DNA of 64,000 bases from Adiantum capillus-veneris (lineage: Eukaryota; Streptophyta; Polypodiopsida; Polypodiales; Pteridaceae), in the NCBI GenBank assembly GCA_014529385.2, contig CM043969.1, positions 35,661,446-35,725,445 of the forward strand. The letters are read 5' to 3'. Position numbers and translations under genes: made by a program. Every line of letters begins with the position of its first letter. Within the stretch, counting starts at the first letter, position 1. Shown one piece after another: positions 58,897-64,000 of the stretch. The notes beneath the pieces were generated by a model. It was not told where the DNA came from and made no database searches. It saw nothing but the letters and a program-made list of their open reading frames with translations.

Positions 58897-59787
58897 TTAG
58901 AGGACTGCTGAAACCCTCATCTCCAAAGGCCAGATCAAATTGTTGAATGAAGGCCAAGACATTTTTTGTAGCATCAAAGGTTCCATCGAAGGTAAGGAGA
59001 GCGATGTTCTTTCTTCCCTCTTTGAACTTTTTGAGTTTGGATGACCTCTTCCATGCGGCATAGGATTTCCTATGGCCTCTTCTTTTTGGTGGTTCAAAGC
59101 TGCACCATCACTTTCTTTAGAAGAAGAAGAGTTTGAGGAGGATGGAGAAGAGGGTGACCTCTTTCTCGGCTTTTTCTTTCCTTGTTCCTCCTTGTCTACA
59201 CCATCACTTTCTTCATAAGAGGAAGAGGATGGAGAAGAGGGTGACCTCTTTCTCTCCTTTTTCTTCGGTTGTTTTTTGTCGTCCCTCTTTGAATTATGGT
59301 GTGCAGAAGTGTGCGATGGTCTTCTCCGTTTAGGGGGTGTTGGAAAGCGTTTTGCCCGTCGTCTTCGTGGAGCTATCTCCATCGAGGTGGCACGAGAATC
59401 ACTTCTTTCTTGTTCTTTTGGTGGGGGATCTACCATTGAAACTTGAGTTCTCCCTTGGGAAGGAGATACATCGTCAAGTAGTAGATTTTTGAGCCCTTTG
59501 TACGGATCCTCTTCTTCTTCCCTTATCAGAGAGAGGTCTCTTTTTGAAGTCTCACAAGGAGGCTTCCTAGGTACTCTCTCTTCTTGGTGGGGAGTTTGGA
59601 TAATCCAATGAACACATAGCTGCCACTCGACTTCACTCTGGAGGGATGGATTGCCCATGGTTTTGTGAAGCCTAGAAACAAGGTAGTTAACAAGCATAGG
59701 GGCACCATTAGTAGCCTGTTTCATTAGCAAAATCAAAGCTATCATCATTAATTTCATTCTTTTTACTATTGCCAGCCTTTCTAACAA
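58897..59787 (-). pseudogene. E3 gag, partial
   Basis: The frame is 296 codons long. The centre is a Ser/Lys/Arg-rich low-complexity section with an internal repeat (KKKERKRSPSSPSSSS and KKKPRKRSPSSPSSSN). The C-terminal end in another frame gives a FIQQFDLAFGDEGFS-like phrase of a Gag domain. I see no zinc knuckle, so the downstream part of gag is probably deleted. The first Met is not certain. Confidence 0.55.
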
Positions 59788-60163
59788 CTTTTAAGCGTAC
59801 TTTGGCACTCAAGCCCTAGTTGCTACTCCTCTTAACCCCTTTAGAAAAGCACTCAAGCTCTTGTACTCGTCGCTCGAATATCATTAATTGCAAGGAATAG
59901 AAGAGAGGGTCTTTCAACACCAAAACAGTACCGGCTCCTGTCAAGCTTCTGATAGCTCAATAGTGGTTAAGCTGTAGCCAAGCCCCATAGGAATCCACTT
60001 CTAAGTCTATAGATCTCAATGGTGATGCCCCGTTATCTACACAAAGCAGGCGCACTGCAAGGCTGGAAAATCCCTATTCTACTTATTCAATTGCAATTAA
60101 TAATACCAACCATTTATAGTTAGCTTGAGGACTTCTGTTCTTGAGCAAGAAAAGAGAAACCTT
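59788..60163 (-). other. E3 leader region
   Basis: Untranslated sequence between the primer site and gag on the minus strand. No further element is seen. Confidence 0.5.
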
Positions 60164-60178
60164 GTGCTCTGATACCAA
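60164..60178 (-). other. Primer-binding site of E3
   Basis: On the minus strand TTGGTATCAGAGCAC directly follows the LTR. It is complementary to the 3' end of plant initiator tRNA-Met, the primer of most plant Ty3/gypsy chromoviruses and copia elements. Confidence 0.92.
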
Positions 60179-61728
60179 TTTAACATTTAATGGCCTAGTA
60201 ACTTGTGTATAGTGGAAAATAACATAGACATCATGAGTATTTCATTAGAATAGATTCCTAATGAGCATAGCAAGGGTGCTTGAATGGAGAGAGAGAAAAA
60301 AAAAATCATAAAACCTTGTTAGATACGCATGAACAGTACTTAAAAAAGAGAGAGAAATTAAGCTATTGACAAAAATTGAGGACCGGAATTACATGGAGCC
60401 GGTCCCCCCTCCAAAAGGCTTTGTATTATATGTATCCCCCATCAAGGGTGACATTTTACAATACAACACTTTGTGTTCCTTCAATAACTTGTTGGTGCAA
60501 TGAAGATGGAAGCTTCAAGCACCAAGCTCACACTTGTAAAACACAACATCAATTCCCTCAGAGTCTCAGACCCAAGACGTCACACACCTTGGAAGATGGT
60601 GAGAGCTAGCGGGGTATGAGAGTAGATCGAGAGAAAGAAGGAGTATTCTTACGAGAAAGAAGTATGTCTCCTCACATAATCACTCATAATAGCTTAGCAT
60701 AGCTTAATAATTAGCATGGTAGAGGAGATAAGCATGCATTGGAGCTTGGCTCTTTGTTGGATTTGCATCATAAAGCCAAGAGTTGTTGGTGTAGGCCTCC
60801 CTTCTCACAAGCTTGGAGTAGATGATGAGCTTTCCATTAAATCTTGAGAAGGAGATAGTCTTCTTTACTCCACACATGAGATTGTGTGAGTGTGTGTGTG
60901 TGATAATGCTTTGCCAAAATCAGCCCCCTCTCTCTCTTGGTCGACCCCTCTTGCTTTTTACTCATGTTGGTGTCGCACTGGCCCCTGCAAAGCTTAGCCA
61001 ATGACAATGAAGAAGCATAAGTGATAGCCTTGTGACATATGTCTCCCTTTCCCCTTTTGTGAGAGCTTTAGGTATTTAAATAATTCAAATAAACTCTCAT
61101 TGGATCCCTTGGTCTTCTGGCCAATAGGAACCAGGCAAGCCATTGGGTTGTGGAATGCTCATTGCACCCCTTGGGAGACTGTCCAATAGTCTTCTAGAGA
61201 GCTTAAATTCCATTGGTTCTTTTATCAAGTGTTTTTAAATGGACTAAACTAAATTTACTCTAGCCTAATTCTCATTGGTCCACCTCTATGGCCATCCAAT
61301 AGGTTTTGAATGCACCTTGTGGGCAATTGGGCTAGGGAGCTGACATGTGTCCACTATGTCCTTTGTGTAAAGGGAGCTTGCAAGAGTGTGTGTGTGTGTT
61401 TCTCTCTCATCCCTTACTAAAAGGGATCGCCCCCTCAAGGATAGTCTTGTGGGAAGAATTTTTGAGTCTTCCCACAAGCATCCAATTTACCCTAAGATTG
61501 ACCATTGGACATAACCTTTGAATTTTGGAATCTTAGCATTTTGGAAGTCTTAATGGGCTGAACCTTAGGGTCTTTGAAGCCCATTGATGCACATTGCTCG
61601 TTTGCAGATGCACATCTGCCAATCTAACCAATATTATAGCTTTTTCTCCCCTAGTACTTCCCCATATTAGATGATCAATTTCACATCAGAATTCATTTAG
61701 AAAAAAATAGATATTAGTTATTATGACA
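60179..61728 (-). repeat. E3 5' LTR
   Basis: Partner of 53,439-55,021, next to the primer site. Its last bases on the minus strand read AAA, where the 3' LTR has the canonical CA. Confidence 0.88.
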
Positions 61729-61733
61729 TATGA

Positions 61734-62555
61734 GATCGAGTATCATAAATTATGATTGTTGAACCAAAAGTAGAGTATAGAATGTCATTACACAACGTCA
61801 TGCTATCATAAATACAAAGGTAAATATGCCTACAACATCCTAATATTATTCCCCAATTCGTTGCTTTGTACCCAAGTGCTAAGGTCCACTTTGAGCATCT
61901 CCACCTCTGCATGAGAGAACCACTTTGGAGACAACTAAAAAATACACAAGGTTAAGATGGTCTAGTTAGAAAGACACTCCATATGTGTATTGTCGACAAA
62001 CATAAGCAAGATCTTCTTACCCACTTCCGTAATGTCATATGCTTCATATCACCGATGACCAATAACTTCATAGCCATCATAACATAGTAATCACAATCTT
62101 TAGTGTTGGTCTATCTTGGCATCTTAACGAGAACAAAGAATCATTGTCACACAAACATACACCAGATAAATGCAGGCAATGACTATGACATACATACAAC
62201 GATATACATACCTCCATAGTTTGACTATGACAATGTTCCTGACAAAGAAGCTCATTCTTCAGTGCAGGATCCGTAGCATAAGAAGAAAATATTTGCAAGA
62301 ATCTAACACACAAAATCCACTATCTTTCTAAGGAAAAATGACAACAATGGAGGCTTAAATAACAACGACACAAACCTCTTCAAAGAGGAGAGCTAACTCT
62401 CTGTACTTCGCACACACAGTGAGTCAAAGAATAAAATTGCACTCCTATCCGAATGTAGGCACAAGAGTGGTCCTATGTGAAAATTATAGAACACAATCAA
62501 TGTCCAATGGTCTCTACAAGATGTACACATTTATCATGTATGAGGTTAAATATGT
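61734..62555. other. No recognised gene
   Basis: Nothing can be supported here beyond short accidental ORFs. Confidence 0.5.
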
Positions 62556-62557
62556 TA

Positions 62558-63163
62558 ACACTAGTCCTATAAAAAATCAGCCACTTTTGTGGCTTTTTGA
62601 GACTTTTATAAAATAATTCTCAACACTATGTTAGTTATCTAAATAGAAAATGGTTTCAGGGAATTATGACAAACACTCAATATGAGTTGATAAAAAATAG
62701 TACATAGCTAAATGAAGGTCTTAAGTTGTCTTTCCATTGCCATCTTCTACAATTAATTTGTGCGGATGGACAAAAAATTTCTATTTTCTTTTGAAAGCAA
62801 ATCAAATCATTGCTAAGCAAGCCCAAACTTCTTTGAAAAATCCCTCAGTAGGTATGCGATAGATGTACCAAGCTTTTTTAACTCATATACAAAGATTGCC
62901 AACATTTTTTACTTCTCCAAGTTAAGTGTTCAAGTGCAGTTTTATGTCAAATTTACTAATTTTAGAAAAGTAAACTTTTTTTATTTTGAGATTTTCATGT
63001 AAATTGTGTACTTAGAAACCTTTTTCATATCTTGAACCCATATTTAAGAAGTTTTATGAAATTTTGAAGTCATATACAAAAGTTATGTTTCATTTACTAG
63101 AATCCTGATGTGAGCCATTTTTGTGGCTTCAGCCACTTTTGTGGCTCATTACAAGTCTAGTGT
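62558..63163. mobile_element. TIR DNA transposon (non-autonomous), copy b, 606 bp
   Basis: Ends are ACACTAG and CTAGTGT, with TA outside both (62,556-62,557 and 63,164-63,165). A hairpin AGCCA-CTTTTG-TGGCT lies 21 bp inside the left end (62,579-62,594). Two tandem hairpins lie at the right (63,113-63,128 and 63,131-63,146), ending 17 bp before the end. The final 19 bp, with TA, differ from those of copy a at only three positions. The interior is AT-rich and non-coding. Confidence 0.75.
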
Positions 63164-63165
63164 TA

Positions 63166-64000
63166 ATATGGAAAGAAACATTTATGATAGTTAACGTCAT
63201 CTTATTCATCCACAATCGGAAAGAATGTGAACAAGTGGGAGGAAAGATCAACTTTTCCAAAATAATTCCACATAGCTCGTTCGCAAGGAAGAGTGTGCAT
63301 GAAAGAGATCCACAAACTATCGACAAACTTTTCGCTCTAGACAATCTTCCTCATTGATGTGTTCCATCCACCTATAGATGCCTGTGATTTCTTACCTTTC
63401 ACAAGACAAAGAAAAGTCGCACACATAAACACCAAACTAAAAGAGAGGGATACTTACAAGACAAACAAATTAACAACAAGTGAGCTAGAGAAGTGACTCG
63501 GATGGGTCACAAAGACTCTTTGAGGTTGTCAATCTGAAGAAGTGAACCTTAACAAGAAGATACACCAACTCAACAAGAAAACCAACACGCAATGATCAGG
63601 GACATCTGCCTATGTCCTTTCTCATCGCTCTAGGTCATCACGCCATTTCGGCACTCAAACGGACTCGAAATGTAACGAAACTTTAGGAGGAGGTCTACGA
63701 CACCTAGAGGCACTATCCTACCAAATCTGGTTGCAATCCAACAAGGTATCAAAATCATGATCCATCATGAAAACTGAAACAAATCAGTCCAAAAAGGCTG
63801 TCCTATGGTCTAGGAACACTCTCCTATGGTCAAAATGACTAAAAATAGTGATTAAGCACTCAAATCTTCAATTACACCTCATAGATGCATAGTCGCAAAC
63901 CACAACAAAATTGACAATGCTTACACTTGAATGAAAGATCAAAGAGATTGGAACACCATGCAAGTTTTAGAATTGAAAACGGATTACCCAATCATTAAAA
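63166..64000. other. No recognised gene
   Basis: Two overlapping ORFs on opposite strands (63,121-63,357) extend out of the TIR element and look accidental. No other feature is supported. Confidence 0.5.

Larger units (their letters stand above)
53439..61728 (-). mobile_element. E3: Ty3/gypsy retrotransposon with chromodomain (chromovirus type), minus strand
   Basis: Two LTRs (53,439-55,021 and 60,179-61,728) are flanked by the 5-bp duplication TATGA (53,434-53,438 and 61,729-61,733). The primer site TTGGTATCAGAGCAC, next to the right LTR, pairs with initiator tRNA-Met. The order on the minus strand is gag, protease, reverse transcriptase, RNase H, integrase, chromodomain. Stops and frameshifts break every domain. 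Confidence 0.93.

Overview
The window reads as repeat-rich intergenic DNA from a land plant. The evidence is plant-type Ty3/gypsy retrotransposons (one of the Tat type with a second RNase H, one with a chromodomain and an initiator-tRNA-Met primer site), two CACTA (En/Spm) DNA transposons with plant-type intron-containing transposase genes, a Mutator-like transposase, and plant gene fragments (heavy-metal-associated domain, DEAD-box helicase, possibly PPR). Long AG, AC and CT microsatellites are frequent. I cannot name the species. I see no intact host gene, no tRNA or rRNA gene and no CRISPR array. Nearly every coding stretch is a broken mobile-element gene.

Layout. 1-3,900: a 43-bp satellite, short repeats, one unrecognised ORF, microsatellites and a copia-like LTR remnant. 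3,943-5,282: a 1.34-kb terminal-inverted-repeat (TIR) element inside a GGTTA-type array. 6,700-9,640: a gag-like gene followed by a reading frame with repeated W-x-P-K motifs. 11,380-12,100: a DEAD-box helicase fragment between two copies of an LTR start. 12,800-15,190 and 17,481-19,858: two copies of an acidic gag-like gene (minus strand) ending in repeated [FY]-D-P-G-G motifs. The second copy belongs to a minus-strand retroelement (E1), whose 5' LTR (20,501-29,467) is split by CACTA element 1 (21,606-28,251). Head-to-head with it lies a plus-strand Tat-type retrotransposon (E2, 29,468-46,853), whose integrase region is split by CACTA element 2 (37,432-44,174). 46,860-48,500: compound microsatellites. 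48,829-52,300: a decayed Mutator-like transposase with a SWIM finger. 52,600-53,430: a tandem repeat. 53,439-61,728: a minus-strand chromodomain gypsy element (E3) with complete LTRs and the target-site duplication TATGA. 62,558-63,163: a second, shorter TIR element built like the one at 3,943.

Relations. The two CACTA copies belong to one family, have the same CTT target duplication, and carry deletions in different places. Both contain a captured heavy-metal-associated domain upstream of the transposase. E1 and E2 have related LTRs lying back to back, which creates an inverted repeat with arms of about 0.95 kb. The most unusual observation is the pair of TIR elements at 3,943 and 62,558. 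They share end sequence, hairpin number and exact hairpin spacing near the ends, yet the hairpin stems differ in sequence while remaining complementary.
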